Assembly: GCF_003201355.1 (NCBI RefSeq)
Contig: NZ_QICL01000023.1
Coordinates: forward strand, 1 to 64,000
DNA: 64,000 nucleotides
Direction: 5' to 3'
DNA from: Indolivaga alginatilytica
Lineage (GTDB): Bacteria > Bacteroidota > Bacteroidia > Bacteroidales > Dysgonomonadaceae
Shown here: positions 17,695-26,183 of the stretch, one piece after another
How the letters are laid out: every line of letters begins with the position of its first letter
Position numbering within the stretch: position 1 is the first letter of the stretch
Made by a program: the position numbers and the translations under genes
The notes under the pieces: generated by a model
Told to the model about the DNA's origin: nothing
The model's input: only the letters and a program-made list of their open reading frames with translations
The model's database searches: none

Positions 17695-17744
17695 TTTAAA
17701 GTACGACATTTTTCAGTCTTTACTTATTTGTCACAATTCAAATA

Positions 17745-17775
17745 CAAAGATACTATTTTTTGATGAAATTACCAA
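17745..17775 (-). promoter_or_regulatory. Promoter of the zinc-ribbon gene
   Basis: On the minus strand TTTTG (-33, 17773-17777) is followed after 20 nt by TATCTTTG (-7, 17745-17752), a good Bacteroidetes promoter. Transcription would start near 17738, giving a leader of about 245 nt that contains family A copy 2. Confidence 0.6.
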
Positions 17776-17788
17776 AATTTAATCCCTT

Positions 17789-18202
17789 TCATTTACGAGA
17801 TGAACGCATGGCTTTCAGATGCTTTAACGTTGTATCTGCTTTCAGTTTACTATATTCATCCGATTCAATTGCATAAATAGCGATTCTACCTTCTGCATTA
17901 TAATGTATTCCCCATCCGTAACGCTTAGGTAATGGAGAACAACGAAGACAAGGCTGTCCTTTCGAAAAAAACTGAGTTTTCTCTTCTTCGATATCATCCG
18001 CCCCTATTTCATTTTTACTTGCATAAATATGAAATATGATTTCGTCCGATGTATATATGTAAGGATTCTCCTTTATCCTATAAAACTGTATAGTGGCAAT
18101 TGTTTCTTTACTTGCTCTTTCTATAGGAATTTCGGCTTTCTCCAGGAAACAATCCTCAGAAACCTCTATAAACGTATTATAATAGTTAGTCGATTTCCCC
18201 AT
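17789..18202 (-). CDS. DUF6157 family protein
   Basis: The 137-residue protein begins with the family opening YYNTFIEVSEDCFLEKAEIP and contains the conserved blocks PYIYTSDEIIFHIYASK, GQPCLRCSPLPKRYGWGIHY and AIYAIESDEYSKL. No signal peptide or membrane segment is seen, so it is probably cytoplasmic. The function of DUF6157 is unknown to me; the conserved CLRCSPL could bind a metal, but that is a guess. It lies 18 nt after NIF3 and is probably cotranscribed with it. Confidence 0.8.
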   Translation of the reverse strand: MGKSTNYYNTFIEVSEDCFLEKAEIPIERASKETIATIQFYRIKENPYIYTSDEIIFHIYASKNEIGADDIEEEKTQFFSKGQPCLRCSPLPKRYGWGIHYNAEGRIAIYAIESDEYSKLKADTTLKHLKAMRSSRK

Positions 18203-18220
18203 AGATCACTTTATAATAAG

Positions 18221-19315
18221 TTACAGATATTTCACAGGATTAACATCGAACTGAGATAAATTTAGTTCTACATCGGGATGTTTTTCTGAGATAAGATCAT
18301 AAAATATATCTTTTGTGCAGACCTCCGATTCATAATGCCCGACCGTAGCCAATAAAATTTTATCCTCTACATCATAGAAGTCATTATACTTAGCTTCTCC
18401 GGTTATAAAAATATCCGCACCATAACCAATAGCTTGGGGCAGAAGGAAAGCTCCACCACCACCGCATAGGGCTACTTCGTGAATCATGGTTCCCCGATAG
18501 GTGGAATGCTGAATACTCGACAAGTGAAGCGTATCTTTTAAATAATACAGAAAGTCTTCTTCTTCCATCGGATCAGGCAAAGTGCCTACAATACCGCTAC
18601 CGGCCTGCGACCACGAATTTTCCAACTTATAAAAATCATAAGCCGGCTCTTCATAAGGATGTACAGCCAAAAGAGCATTCAATATTTCTTTTTGTTTAAA
18701 TGCAGGCAGGATAACTTCTACACGCATTTCGGCTTCACGGTGCAATTCGCCTCTTTCACCAATAAAAGGAGTCGCATTCTCTCCAGCCCTGAAAGTCCCT
18801 TCACCTATTATATTATAGCTGCAAGCATCATAATTCCCGATACTTCCTGCTCCTGCATTGAATAAAACAGTACGTACACTATCCGCATGATCCATCGGAA
18901 CAAATGTGACCAATTTCACCAGACTATTTTTCTGTGGAGCAAGTATCTTCACCTGCTGCAAATCGAGTATTTTAGCCAACTGATAATTAACACCTCCGAC
19001 AGCATTGTCTAAATTGGTATGAGCAGCATACACTACAATATCGTGTTTGCAAGCTTTTATCATACAACGCTCCACGTAGTTTTTCCCGGTAAGAGATTTA
19101 AAACTACGGAAAGCGAGGGGATGATGTGATATTACAAGGTTACACCCCAATCGTATAGCCTCATCCATTACATCTTCTGTAACATCAATACACAGTAAAA
19201 CAGCTTTTACCTCTTGACTGACATCACCTACCTGTACGCCGCAATTATCGAAACTCTCCTGCAAAGGCAGAGGAGCCAGATGCTCTATTGTTTGTAATAT
19301 TTCTTTTATTTTCAT
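18221..19315 (-). CDS. NIF3-like dinuclear metal-centre hexameric protein
   Basis: This 364-residue protein has the NIF3/YbgI metal-site blocks: SHHPLAFRSFKSL and AAHTNLDN in the N-terminal half and TVGHYESEVCTKDIF near the C-terminus. Between about residues 127 and 232 is the extra YqfO/CutA-like domain (VKLVTFVPMDHADSV to VHPYEEPAYDFYKLE), the longer architecture common in Bacteroidetes and Gram-positives. Homologues form hexameric toroids with two metals per subunit; the substrate is not established, though a GTP cyclohydrolase-like annotation is frequent. It is read together with the DUF6157 gene. Confidence 0.92.
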   Translation of the reverse strand: MKIKEILQTIEHLAPLPLQESFDNCGVQVGDVSQEVKAVLLCIDVTEDVMDEAIRLGCNLVISHHPLAFRSFKSLTGKNYVERCMIKACKHDIVVYAAHTNLDNAVGGVNYQLAKILDLQQVKILAPQKNSLVKLVTFVPMDHADSVRTVLFNAGAGSIGNYDACSYNIIGEGTFRAGENATPFIGERGELHREAEMRVEVILPAFKQKEILNALLAVHPYEEPAYDFYKLENSWSQAGSGIVGTLPDPMEEEDFLYYLKDTLHLSSIQHSTYRGTMIHEVALCGGGGAFLLPQAIGYGADIFITGEAKYNDFYDVEDKILLATVGHYESEVCTKDIFYDLISEKHPDVELNLSQFDVNPVKYL

Positions 19316-19337
19316 AATAGTACAGCTTTAGAAAGAT

Positions 19338-20324
19338 TCATTCTTTAGATAAGGAAACTTTAAGTTCTTTAATCTCTTTTTCTAGTTCCTTATTCTTGAT
19401 ATCTTGTTGAATTACATATAGTGTCAACTCTTCGATCTTCTGTAATAATTTCGCTTGCATTTCGCCAATATTGATCCCCTCTTCTATTACTTGCTTTTCG
19501 GAGGGAACATCCGGAAGGTGTTTATACTCATCAATATGAGCCTTTACCTCTTCTAACGATAAGAGCTTGTAATCTTTATCGAACACAAAGTCTGCCCAAG
19601 GTAAGGCCTCTATTTTTACTTCGGTTGCACGAATAGTACCGGCTACCTCCAGTTTGTTTTTGGGATTATCTGTACCAATACCAACATTGCCTGAACTATT
19701 AATACCCATACGAAACTGACCGAATGTAAAAAACTTAATGCCTCCATGCCCACTTTGCCATAACGTATTAGAACCTGAAAACCAAGGATCAGGCATCCAT
19801 GTTAAAGCATAATGCCCAATACTATACCCCTGATATGTTAAGTTATCAGATAAATTCATTGATATTTGAGACCCGGATGAAAAAACCAGATTCTTAGCTT
19901 TTATATTACCATTTACATCTAATTTCTGTGTCGGAGCCTCTGTACCAATACCAACATTGCCTGAATCATTAATACCCATACGAAATTGACCTGTGGTAAA
20001 AAATTTAATACCACCAAAACCACTCTGCCACAAAGATCCTCCTTGCGAACTCCATGAGTCAGCTATCCACCCTAATGCATAATGCCCGATAACTCGCTCT
20101 TTATAAGTAAACTTATCAGATAAAGCATAGCCTATCTGACCAGATAGAGGTAAAACAAAATTTGCAGATCTTGTATTACCATTTACGTCTAGACTATATG
20201 CCGGAGCAGTTGTTCCAATTCCTACATTTTGAACAGTACTAATAGTACTGCCGTTTGAAGTCCACTGACCAAAGGCAGGGGAGCAAACCAAACTTATAAA
20301 ACCGAAGAGGAATGTTTTTTTCAT
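19338..20324 (-). CDS. Secreted tail-fibre-like protein with 90-residue repeats
   Basis: The 328-residue protein has a signal peptide (about residues 1-20, ending PAFGQ), three VGIGT-x5-LDVNG motifs spaced exactly 90 residues apart (starting about 34, 124 and 214), and two nearly identical 90-residue units (50-139 and 140-229). Each unit contains IGHYALGW/TW, LWQSGxGGIKFFT and GQFRMGIN. The C-terminus (about 255-328) has the HLPDVPSEKQVIEEGINIGE block followed by a coiled coil, as in many Bacteroidetes tail-fibre-like surface proteins that trimerise. The role is unknown. It is 22 nt upstream of NIF3 and in the same direction. Confidence 0.75.
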   Translation of the reverse strand: MKKTFLFGFISLVCSPAFGQWTSNGSTISTVQNVGIGTTAPAYSLDVNGNTRSANFVLPLSGQIGYALSDKFTYKERVIGHYALGWIADSWSSQGGSLWQSGFGGIKFFTTGQFRMGINDSGNVGIGTEAPTQKLDVNGNIKAKNLVFSSGSQISMNLSDNLTYQGYSIGHYALTWMPDPWFSGSNTLWQSGHGGIKFFTFGQFRMGINSSGNVGIGTDNPKNKLEVAGTIRATEVKIEALPWADFVFDKDYKLLSLEEVKAHIDEYKHLPDVPSEKQVIEEGINIGEMQAKLLQKIEELTLYVIQQDIKNKELEKEIKELKVSLSKE

Positions 20325-20422
20325 AGTAAAGTTCGTTTTGGTGATCAGATAAAATAAAAAATAAATAGAAAATTATTTATTAGCCATGTTCAATATTAAC
20401 CGATTAATCTGAATTTTTTATA

Positions 20423-20887
20423 TTACAAAAAATTATATAAGAAAAAGACATTAGCTTCATAAGCATTTTTAGTAGAATCTTTAATCTCCATTGTTACTTT
20501 CATTTCAGCTTTTATCGTTCCTCTGAGGTTTATTAGTGAAAGGAGCCTTACACGTATACGAACCTCACTACCAACCACTACCGCCTGACCAAACTTCAGC
20601 TTATCCATGCCATAATTGATCATCATTTTGAGGTTACGCACATCAATTATCTGGGACCACAAGTGAGGCAATAACGACAAGGTCAAATAACCATGGGCAA
20701 TTGTATTGTGAAATACGCTTTCGGCTTTTGCCTTCTCTACATCAACGTGTATCCATTGATGATCGAGTGTTGCATCTGCAAATAGATTTATACGCTCCTG
20801 TGTAATTTTCAGATAATCGGATACTCCGATTTCCTTACCAACATATTGCTCAAACTCTTCAAATGAGTTAATTATCACTTTATCCAT
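20423..20887 (-). CDS. MaoC-like hot-dog dehydratase
   Basis: This 154-residue protein has the MaoC/(R)-specific enoyl-CoA hydratase motif: DATLDHQWIHVDVEKA (catalytic Asp/His dyad near residues 45-51) and FHNTIAHGYLTLSLLP. It would hydrate trans-2-enoyl-CoA or a related thioester; the physiological substrate cannot be told. I start at the ATG at 20887 (MDKVIINSFEEFEQY), as homologues begin there; an ATG at 20902 would add five residues. A TATCTTTG promoter lies about 95 nt upstream. Confidence 0.85.
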   Translation of the reverse strand: MDKVIINSFEEFEQYVGKEIGVSDYLKITQERINLFADATLDHQWIHVDVEKAKAESVFHNTIAHGYLTLSLLPHLWSQIIDVRNLKMMINYGMDKLKFGQAVVVGSEVRIRVRLLSLINLRGTIKAEMKVTMEIKDSTKNAYEANVFFLYNFL

Positions 20888-20980
20888 AATGTATTTAATC
20901 ATGTGTATAACAATAGATATTACCTCCAGAGAAAGAATGTTTCTTTAGCTTTAATATCTTAAAATTTTATTTGTTGTAAG

Positions 20981-20988
20981 CAAAGATA
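20981..20988 (-). promoter_or_regulatory. -7 promoter element for the MaoC gene
   Basis: The minus strand reads TATCTTTG, an exact -7 match. The nearest TTG upstream is 26 nt away, too far for a good -33, so this is a half-site call. Confidence 0.5.
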
Positions 20989-21062
20989 CTTATTTTACTC
21001 ATATTTTATATATAGCAATCAGAGATACAACAGATAAGACACTATTTAAGTAAAAGAAAGTA

Positions 21063-21139
21063 TTTAATGTCGTATTTCAAAACCATAACTAACATTTTTT
21101 TTCATACTTGGTTGAACAACAAATAGGTCTGTGACCTTA
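21063..21139 (+). repeat. Dispersed repeat family A, copy 3 (full length, diverged)
   Basis: It starts with TTTAATGTCGTATTT (compare TTTAATGCGGTATTT in copy 5), keeps the CATAACTAAC and CATACTTG blocks and ends with TAGGTCTGTGACCTTA. It stops 9 nt before the ffh -33 element. Confidence 0.75.
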
Positions 21140-21147
21140 ATTCTCAA

Positions 21148-21175
21148 TTGAGATCGAAAAACTTTATTATCTTTG
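21148..21175 (+). promoter_or_regulatory. Promoter of ffh
   Basis: TTG at 21148-21150 and TATCTTTG at 21168-21175 are 17 nt apart, a near-consensus Bacteroidetes promoter. The leader to the ffh ATG is about 47 nt. Confidence 0.7.
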
Positions 21176-21228
21176 TACCTCTTATCAGATTAGAGTAGAA
21201 AATATAACAATAGAAGACGCTATATCAT

Positions 21229-22563
21229 ATGTTTGAAAATTTAAGTGATAGATTAGACCGATCGTTTAAACTACTAAAAGGTGAAGGCAAAATAACGGAG
21301 ATCAACGTTGCAGAAACATTGAAAGATGTTCGCAGAGCATTGCTTGATGCCGACGTTAACTTTAAAACTGCTAAACAATTTACCGAAACAGTTAAGGAAA
21401 AGGCTTTAGGACAAAATGTACTGACAGCTGTTAAGCCTGGCCAGTTGATGGTAAAAATAGTACATGATGAACTTGCCGAACTAATGGGAGGTACAGCTGT
21501 AGATATTAGCTTGGATGGCAATCCGGCTATTATCCTTATGGCAGGACTACAAGGTTCGGGAAAAACAACTTTCTCGGGAAAGCTTGCCAATCTTCTTAAG
21601 ACTAAAAAAGGAAAAAAACCTCTGCTCGTAGCAGATGACATATACCGTCCTGCGGCTATAGAGCAGTTGAGAATATTGGGAACTCAAATCGATGTTCCTG
21701 TATATTCGGAAGACGGAAACAAAAATCCTGTTGAGATTGCTTTGAACGCAATTAAACAAGCAAAAGCAAATGGCAATGATGTTGTAATTATAGATACAGC
21801 AGGTCGTTTGGCAATTGATGAAGCGATGATGAACGAAATCGCAGCCATCAAAACCGCCGTTAAACCTAGCGAGATATTGTTCGTTGTAGACTCTATGACA
21901 GGACAGGATGCAGTAAACACCGCCAAAGAATTCAACGACAGATTGAACTTTGACGGGGTCATCCTTACCAAATTAGATGGTGATACACGTGGTGGAGCTG
22001 CCCTATCGATTCGTTCGATAGTAAACAAGCCTATCAAGTTTGTCGGTATGGGCGAAAAGATGGATGCACTGGATATTTTCCATCCCGAACGTATGGCAGA
22101 CCGTATATTGGGAATGGGTGATATTGTTTCGCTGGTAGAACGTGCCCAAGAACAATATGACGAAGAAGAAGCCCGTCGTCTTCAAAAGAAGATTGCAAAA
22201 AATCAATTTGACTTTAATGACTTCCTTTCGCAAATACACCAAATCAAAAAAATGGGTAACCTGAAAGATTTGGCAGCCATGATTCCCGGTGTAGGAAAGG
22301 CGATGAAAGATATAGACATCGATGATAATGCTTTCAAAAGTATCGAAGCAATTATCTATTCGATGAGCCCGAAAGAAAGAGTTAGCCCGGAGATTCTCAA
22401 CGGAAGCCGCCGCCAGCGTATAGCTAAAGGTAGCGGAACATCTATTCAGGAGGTAAACAAACTAATCAAACAGTTTGATGAAACCCGAAAGATGATGAAA
22501 ATGATGACTCAGATGAAAGGTGCAGGCAAATTGATGTCCAAGATGCCCGGAATGAAAAAATGA
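21229..22563 (+). CDS. ffh: Signal recognition particle protein Ffh (SRP54)
   Basis: Ffh binds signal sequences of nascent inner-membrane proteins and 4.5S RNA and delivers the ribosome to FtsY. The 444-residue protein has the N domain (1-90), the NG GTPase with P-loop GLQGSGKTTFSGKLA (about 106-120), DTAGR (about 188-192) and TKLDGDTRGG (about 246-255), and the methionine-rich M domain (about 300-444, ending MTQMKGAGKLMSKMPGMKK) with the RNA-binding GSGTSIQEVNKLIKQF. Length and motifs are those of a functional Ffh. It stands alone behind its own promoter. Confidence 0.97.
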   Translation: MFENLSDRLDRSFKLLKGEGKITEINVAETLKDVRRALLDADVNFKTAKQFTETVKEKALGQNVLTAVKPGQLMVKIVHDELAELMGGTAVDISLDGNPAIILMAGLQGSGKTTFSGKLANLLKTKKGKKPLLVADDIYRPAAIEQLRILGTQIDVPVYSEDGNKNPVEIALNAIKQAKANGNDVVIIDTAGRLAIDEAMMNEIAAIKTAVKPSEILFVVDSMTGQDAVNTAKEFNDRLNFDGVILTKLDGDTRGGAALSIRSIVNKPIKFVGMGEKMDALDIFHPERMADRILGMGDIVSLVERAQEQYDEEEARRLQKKIAKNQFDFNDFLSQIHQIKKMGNLKDLAAMIPGVGKAMKDIDIDDNAFKSIEAIIYSMSPKERVSPEILNGSRRQRIAKGSGTSIQEVNKLIKQFDETRKMMKMMTQMKGAGKLMSKMPGMKK

Positions 22564-22714
22564 TAAATGGAAAGAGAGATAGTCTAAAACCCTTTATTAA
22601 AAAAGTATTGAATAAAAACAAAAGAATAGATAGCAAACTTAAGGAAAATTCAAAGTAGTAGAATTTTCTAAACAAATAATAATTGAACGGTTTCTACTAT
22701 TTAATGTTTATTTC

Positions 22715-22722
22715 TAGCTTTG
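22715..22722 (+). promoter_or_regulatory. -7 promoter element for the secreted protein at 22757
   Basis: TAGCTTTG is an exact TAnnTTTG match 34 nt upstream of the ATG. No well-placed -33 is visible. Confidence 0.55.
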
Positions 22723-22756
22723 CTGAAAATTTATTAACTTAATATTTTACTTAATT

Positions 22757-23350
22757 ATGAAAATTAAATTGGTATTTTTGGTATGTATCTTTCTCATTTC
22801 AAATGCGTCCTTTGCGGAAAAAACGGTAGGGTCATATTCTTCTAGCTACTTTAATAAAGTATATGATATTGAGGCGGGAGAAATTAAAAATGGAAAATTT
22901 TCTGTATACATTCAAGTGCCTGCGAAAAGCGACAACCGAACTATGGTTTTAATAGAAAGCGACCAGATTAAAGAATTTAATAGTATATTACTTCAAATGA
23001 AAGACAAATTTGTAGAATGGTCTAAGGTCGCTAAAGATAATAATGTTACAGAACTATCAAAGTCTATGGATCTCAGGCTTCCTAAAACTACAATTTGCTG
23101 GCAAGGTTCTAAATGGTTTTTTTCTTTTGGTCAAAAACTTCAACCTAGTTTCATGATCCTTGAAAGCGGAAAGCATGTTGTGACGTTGGTGCAGAAAGTA
23201 ACCTCTTCTTCAAATCAATATATCGATGAGACAATTTATTGGGTATTTGCAGACCCTCAGGAAATCGATGAATTAATTGCTCAATTGGATTTTGATAAAA
23301 TTAAGTCAAAACTAGAAGAGGATAAAAATTCATCTGATTTATTCCAGTAA
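22757..23350 (+). CDS. Secreted protein of unknown function
   Basis: I do not recognise this 197-residue protein. It has a clear Sec signal peptide (MKIKLVFLVCIFLISNASFA, cleavage after about residue 20), so it should be periplasmic or outer-membrane associated. The mature part is mixed alpha/beta with a central helix (QIKEFNSILLQMKDKFVEW) and a C-terminal charged helix (about 170-190). It contains one cysteine in the mature part and no lipobox. It has its own -7 element and its own terminator, so it is a single-gene unit between ffh and folD. Confidence 0.75.
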   Translation: MKIKLVFLVCIFLISNASFAEKTVGSYSSSYFNKVYDIEAGEIKNGKFSVYIQVPAKSDNRTMVLIESDQIKEFNSILLQMKDKFVEWSKVAKDNNVTELSKSMDLRLPKTTICWQGSKWFFSFGQKLQPSFMILESGKHVVTLVQKVTSSSNQYIDETIYWVFADPQEIDELIAQLDFDKIKSKLEEDKNSSDLFQ

Positions 23351-23392
23351 ATACTCAGTTACACTCGACTGAATCCAGAATAAACATAAGAG

Positions 23393-23424
23393 GGAGCAAT
23401 TTAAAAGTGAATGCTCCTTTTTTT
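23393..23424 (+). terminator. Terminator after the secreted protein gene
   Basis: GGAGCA (23393-23398) pairs with TGCTCC (23412-23417) across a 13-nt loop, followed by seven T residues. It ends the transcript from 22757. Confidence 0.75.
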
Positions 23425-23479
23425 GCTTTTAAGATTCTTCACATCTTTGTATAAAGAGTAAATCAAATGCTCATCTAGT

Positions 23480-23522
23480 TTATAACTGTCTTATCAAAGC
23501 AATAAAAAGGTCTGTGACCTTA
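23480..23522 (+). repeat. Dispersed repeat family A, copy 4 (internally deleted)
   Basis: TATAACTGTCTTATC joins directly to CAAAGCAATAAAAAGGTCTG, then TGACCTTA. Compared with copies 5 and 8 it lacks about 15 nt in the middle (the TGGTTGTTATACTTG part). It ends 22 nt before the folD ATG. Confidence 0.8.
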
Positions 23523-23544
23523 TTTAGAACTAAATACAATATCT

Positions 23545-24426
23545 ATGCAACTTATTGACGGGAAAGCTATAGCCTCCCAAATAAAAAAAGAGATTGCCGA
23601 AGAAGTAAACACTATAAAGGCAAATGGCGGAAAAACACCACACTTAGCCGCTGTTCTTGTCGGACACGATGGAGGTAGCGAAACCTATGTTTCGAATAAA
23701 GTACGCACATGCGAAGAAGTAGGATTCAAGTCAACGCTTATCAGATATGAAAGTGATGTTACCGAAAAAGAAATTCTGGCATGTGTCGAAAGATTGAATA
23801 AAGATGCAGATGTAGATGGTTTTATTGTACAATTACCCCTACCCAAACATATATCTGAAGAAAAAGTAATTGAGGCAATCGACTACCGTAAAGATGTTGA
23901 CGGATTTCATCCGATCAATGTAGGTCGTATGTCAATCGGTCTTCCTTGCTTTATCTCTGCAACACCTGCCGGTATAGTTGAACTACTGAAACGTTACAAT
24001 ATACCCACACAAGGCAAGAATTGTGTTGTACTAGGCAGAAGTAACATTGTAGGCAAACCTATAGCCGGTCTCATGATGCAAAAAGGGTATCCGGGAGATG
24101 CAACGGTAACAGTATGTCATAGCCGCACTCCCAATATCAAAGAGATATGCCTCGAAGCCGATATCATAATCGCAGCAATGGGCGTTCCCGAATTTCTGAA
24201 AGGAGATATGGTAAAAGAAGGAGTAACAGTAATTGATGTTGGAACTACAAGAGTACCATCTGCCGAAACAAAATCGGGCTTTAAACTAAAAGGCGATGTT
24301 GCTTTTGATGAAGTAGCGACCAAAGCAGGGTTTATCACTCCGGTACCCGGAGGTGTAGGACCTATGACTATTATCTCTTTGATGAAAAACACACTCCTTG
24401 CAGGAAAAAAAGAAATCTACAAATAG
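23545..24426 (+). CDS. folD: Methylenetetrahydrofolate dehydrogenase / cyclohydrolase
   Basis: FolD interconverts 5,10-methylene-THF and 10-formyl-THF for purine and formyl-methionine synthesis in the cytoplasm. The 293-residue protein has the signature [17 protein letters not shown] (catalytic Lys near residue 56), [12 protein letters not shown], the [13 protein letters not shown] block and the Rossmann nucleotide site [12 protein letters not shown]. The C-terminal [12 protein letters not shown] block is intact. Length is normal. No consensus promoter was found in the 22 nt after the family A repeat. Confidence 0.97.
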   Translation: MQLIDGKAIASQIKKEIAEEVNTIKANGGKTPHLAAVLVGHDGGSETYVSNKVRTCEEVGFKSTLIRYESDVTEKEILACVERLNKDADVDGFIVQLPLPKHISEEKVIEAIDYRKDVDGFHPINVGRMSIGLPCFISATPAGIVELLKRYNIPTQGKNCVVLGRSNIVGKPIAGLMMQKGYPGDATVTVCHSRTPNIKEICLEADIIIAAMGVPEFLKGDMVKEGVTVIDVGTTRVPSAETKSGFKLKGDVAFDEVATKAGFITPVPGGVGPMTIISLMKNTLLAGKKEIYK

Positions 24427-24469
24427 ATAACTACTCTATCTTTTAGCTTTGACGGATTTTAAAATAAAT

Positions 24470-24505
24470 TATCAGGAGTAACGTAAATATTACTCCTGAT
24501 ATTTT
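24470..24505. terminator. Terminator between folD and the YdhR gene
   Basis: TATCAGGAGTAA (24470-24481) pairs perfectly with TTACTCCTGATA (24490-24501) across an 8-nt loop. The T-run is short (ATTTTAGG). It lies between convergent genes and probably serves both. Confidence 0.7.
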
Positions 24506-24522
24506 AGGATTCTTATCAAGAA

Positions 24523-24822
24523 TTAAATCCCGTGATTTATTATAGACAGAGTTTCATTTACATTAAAAAACTTGCTTGTAATATTCTTTGCCCCCATTAC
24601 TTCAACACGTTTTACATGCATCTGGGCATATTTTTCGGCAGAAGCCATATCTTTAAATAGATATATACCACCACTTTCTTCAGTTTCAGTATTTTCTATC
24701 CATATTTTGGAAACAAACCCATCTTCGTTATTAATACTTTCCGCTAATTGCTTAGCCCCATTTGTCAGTGCATCTCCCATCATCTCGGCAGGAAAATCAA
24801 AATTAATTTGTATTAGTACCAT
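24523..24822 (-). CDS. YdhR-like putative monooxygenase
   Basis: This 99-residue protein fits the small YdhR/dimeric alpha-beta barrel family: MVLIQINFDFPAEMMGDAL, GFVSKIWIENTETEESGGIY and FKDMASAEKYAQMHVKRV follow the beta-alpha-beta order. The family resembles ActVA-Orf6-type monooxygenases, but no substrate is established. Cytoplasmic, no signal peptide. It lies 44 nt upstream of the DsbA-like lipoprotein gene, in the same direction. Confidence 0.75.
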   Translation of the reverse strand: MVLIQINFDFPAEMMGDALTNGAKQLAESINNEDGFVSKIWIENTETEESGGIYLFKDMASAEKYAQMHVKRVEVMGAKNITSKFFNVNETLSIINHGI

Positions 24823-24866
24823 AATTGGATATATTAATGTTATTTAGATTTGTAAAATTAATCGGA

Positions 24867-25868
24867 TTACTCTTTAAGTCGCCACAAATTCCCTTTTCGG
24901 GAAACTATGACCGCTAATTTATTCTCATTTTGTAAACGTAGTAATTCTTTCTCAGCATCCGACATACTTATCTCCGCCAATACAGAAAGTTCTTTAATCG
25001 TTATACTGCCAAATTTATGAACCAATTCCAGAGCATCTTTCGAATAATCCGTTCTTTTAACTTCCGGAAAAGATTTCAGGATAGCTTTTTCATAAGACTC
25101 ATAAGGTTTAGAACCAGATACTACTTCCTGCAATCCCGTATCATTAAAAAAGTAGATCGTTGGAAAACCACGTACACCCATTTCACGAGACAGATTCAAA
25201 TCTTCCTGAAAAAGAGTCTGGGCTTTTCCCTCATAATCGTCTTTCAATTTTGTAATATCTAATCCCGAAAGACGTGCAGCCTCTGCTAATACTTCCCACT
25301 TCGAAATATTTTTTTTCTGTAAAAATAACATTTCACGCATTGACCTTAGAAAAGCGACCGCTTTCTCCTCACTTTGCAGTTGGGCGGCTTTAAAAGCAAT
25401 AGATGGCGGATAAGACGATGACAAGGGATCTTCCAGCCAGACGTTTCCATCTATTGGCATTTGATAATAATCGCTTGCATGATCCCAATGCACTGCAACA
25501 TCCGCAGGTTTCGTTATTCCTCCACTGTTATAATTATTATCGAATGAAGGCAATAAACCTCCCATACGATAATCTATTGTCAATTCGTGACCATATTCCA
25601 GTTTCAACTTTCTTAATTGACCTTCGATCCCCCAACAGGAAGAGCAAATGGGATCGGTAAAATATACCAGCCGAACTGTTTTTTCTTTTACTTGTGGATT
25701 ATTAAGGGCTTCTTTATTTGTATTTATTCCCGGGATTTCACAAAACCCCGTTTCAGGGTCACATAATATTGGATTTTTAGTTTCCATATCTCTGTCATTT
25801 TTAGTTTGATTATAACAACTACTTGAACATAAAACGGCAATTGCCAAAATAAAACATTCTCGTATCAT
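24867..25868 (-). CDS. DsbA-family thiol oxidoreductase lipoprotein with wHTH-like tail
   Basis: The 333-residue protein starts at the ATG at 25868; the longer frame begins with TTG. Residues 1-18 form a lipoprotein signal (IAVLCSSSC, acceptor Cys18). A second cysteine-bearing stretch (ILCDPETGFCEIPG, 34-47) precedes a thioredoxin-fold DsbA domain with active-site Cys75-Ser-Ser-Cys78 (DPICSSCWG) and the cis-Pro block RGFPTIYFF. This resembles the YjbH/FrnE branch more than periplasmic DsbA. The last 55 residues (KFGSITIKELSVLAEISMSDAE) resemble a winged helix, odd in an exported protein. A start at 25787 (METKNPILC) would give a cytoplasmic form; the promoter position favours the lipoprotein. 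Confidence 0.75.
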   Translation of the reverse strand: MIRECFILAIAVLCSSSCYNQTKNDRDMETKNPILCDPETGFCEIPGINTNKEALNNPQVKEKTVRLVYFTDPICSSCWGIEGQLRKLKLEYGHELTIDYRMGGLLPSFDNNYNSGGITKPADVAVHWDHASDYYQMPIDGNVWLEDPLSSSYPPSIAFKAAQLQSEEKAVAFLRSMREMLFLQKKNISKWEVLAEAARLSGLDITKLKDDYEGKAQTLFQEDLNLSREMGVRGFPTIYFFNDTGLQEVVSGSKPYESYEKAILKSFPEVKRTDYSKDALELVHKFGSITIKELSVLAEISMSDAEKELLRLQNENKLAVIVSRKGNLWRLKE

Positions 25869-25889
25869 ATAACTTATATTATCTCTGTA

Positions 25890-25920
25890 CAAAGGTCTGC
25901 AGATAATTCATAACCTGCAA
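25890..25920 (-). promoter_or_regulatory. Possible promoter of the DsbA-like lipoprotein gene
   Basis: On the minus strand TTG (25918-25920) and GACCTTTG (25890-25897) are 20 nt apart; the -7 has one mismatch to TAnnTTTG. Transcription would begin about 16 nt before the ATG at 25868, supporting the lipoprotein start. Confidence 0.4.
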
Positions 25921-25924
25921 TAAG

Positions 25925-26183
25925 TCAAAAAAATATGACTACTGATATAACTGATAAAAAAATAGATGAATTGGCTTCCCATCCTTTTGAGAAAAAGGTG
26001 GCAAAAGGACTATAATCAACCTTTGATTGTAAGCAGTAAATAAAAAGTTGCAAATAAAAAAGGCAAATCACAAAACGACAGTAGATATTGTCACAATAAC
26101 ATTCTGGGAAGATGTAAGCAAAATTTGGATCTTTCCTTGTTCTCAAACCTTAGATTCCCTGTTGCAGAGCGAGAAACGTGTAC
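25925..26183. other. Non-coding stretch, nothing recognised
   Basis: It lies between the lipoprotein promoter and the small RNA. A 73-codon minus-strand frame (25925-26146) is rich in Phe, Cys and Ile, lacks a promoter at its start and resembles no family, so I do not call it. No repeat copy or hairpin with a T-run is present. Confidence 0.4.

Noticed and set aside
17558-17782. 74-codon plus-strand ORF in the zinc-ribbon leader
   Set aside because: It runs through a family A repeat and across the promoter of the opposite gene; not coding.
25925-26146. 73-codon minus-strand ORF upstream of the small RNA
   Set aside because: Rich in Phe, Tyr, Cys and Ile like translated non-coding AT-rich DNA; no promoter and no family.
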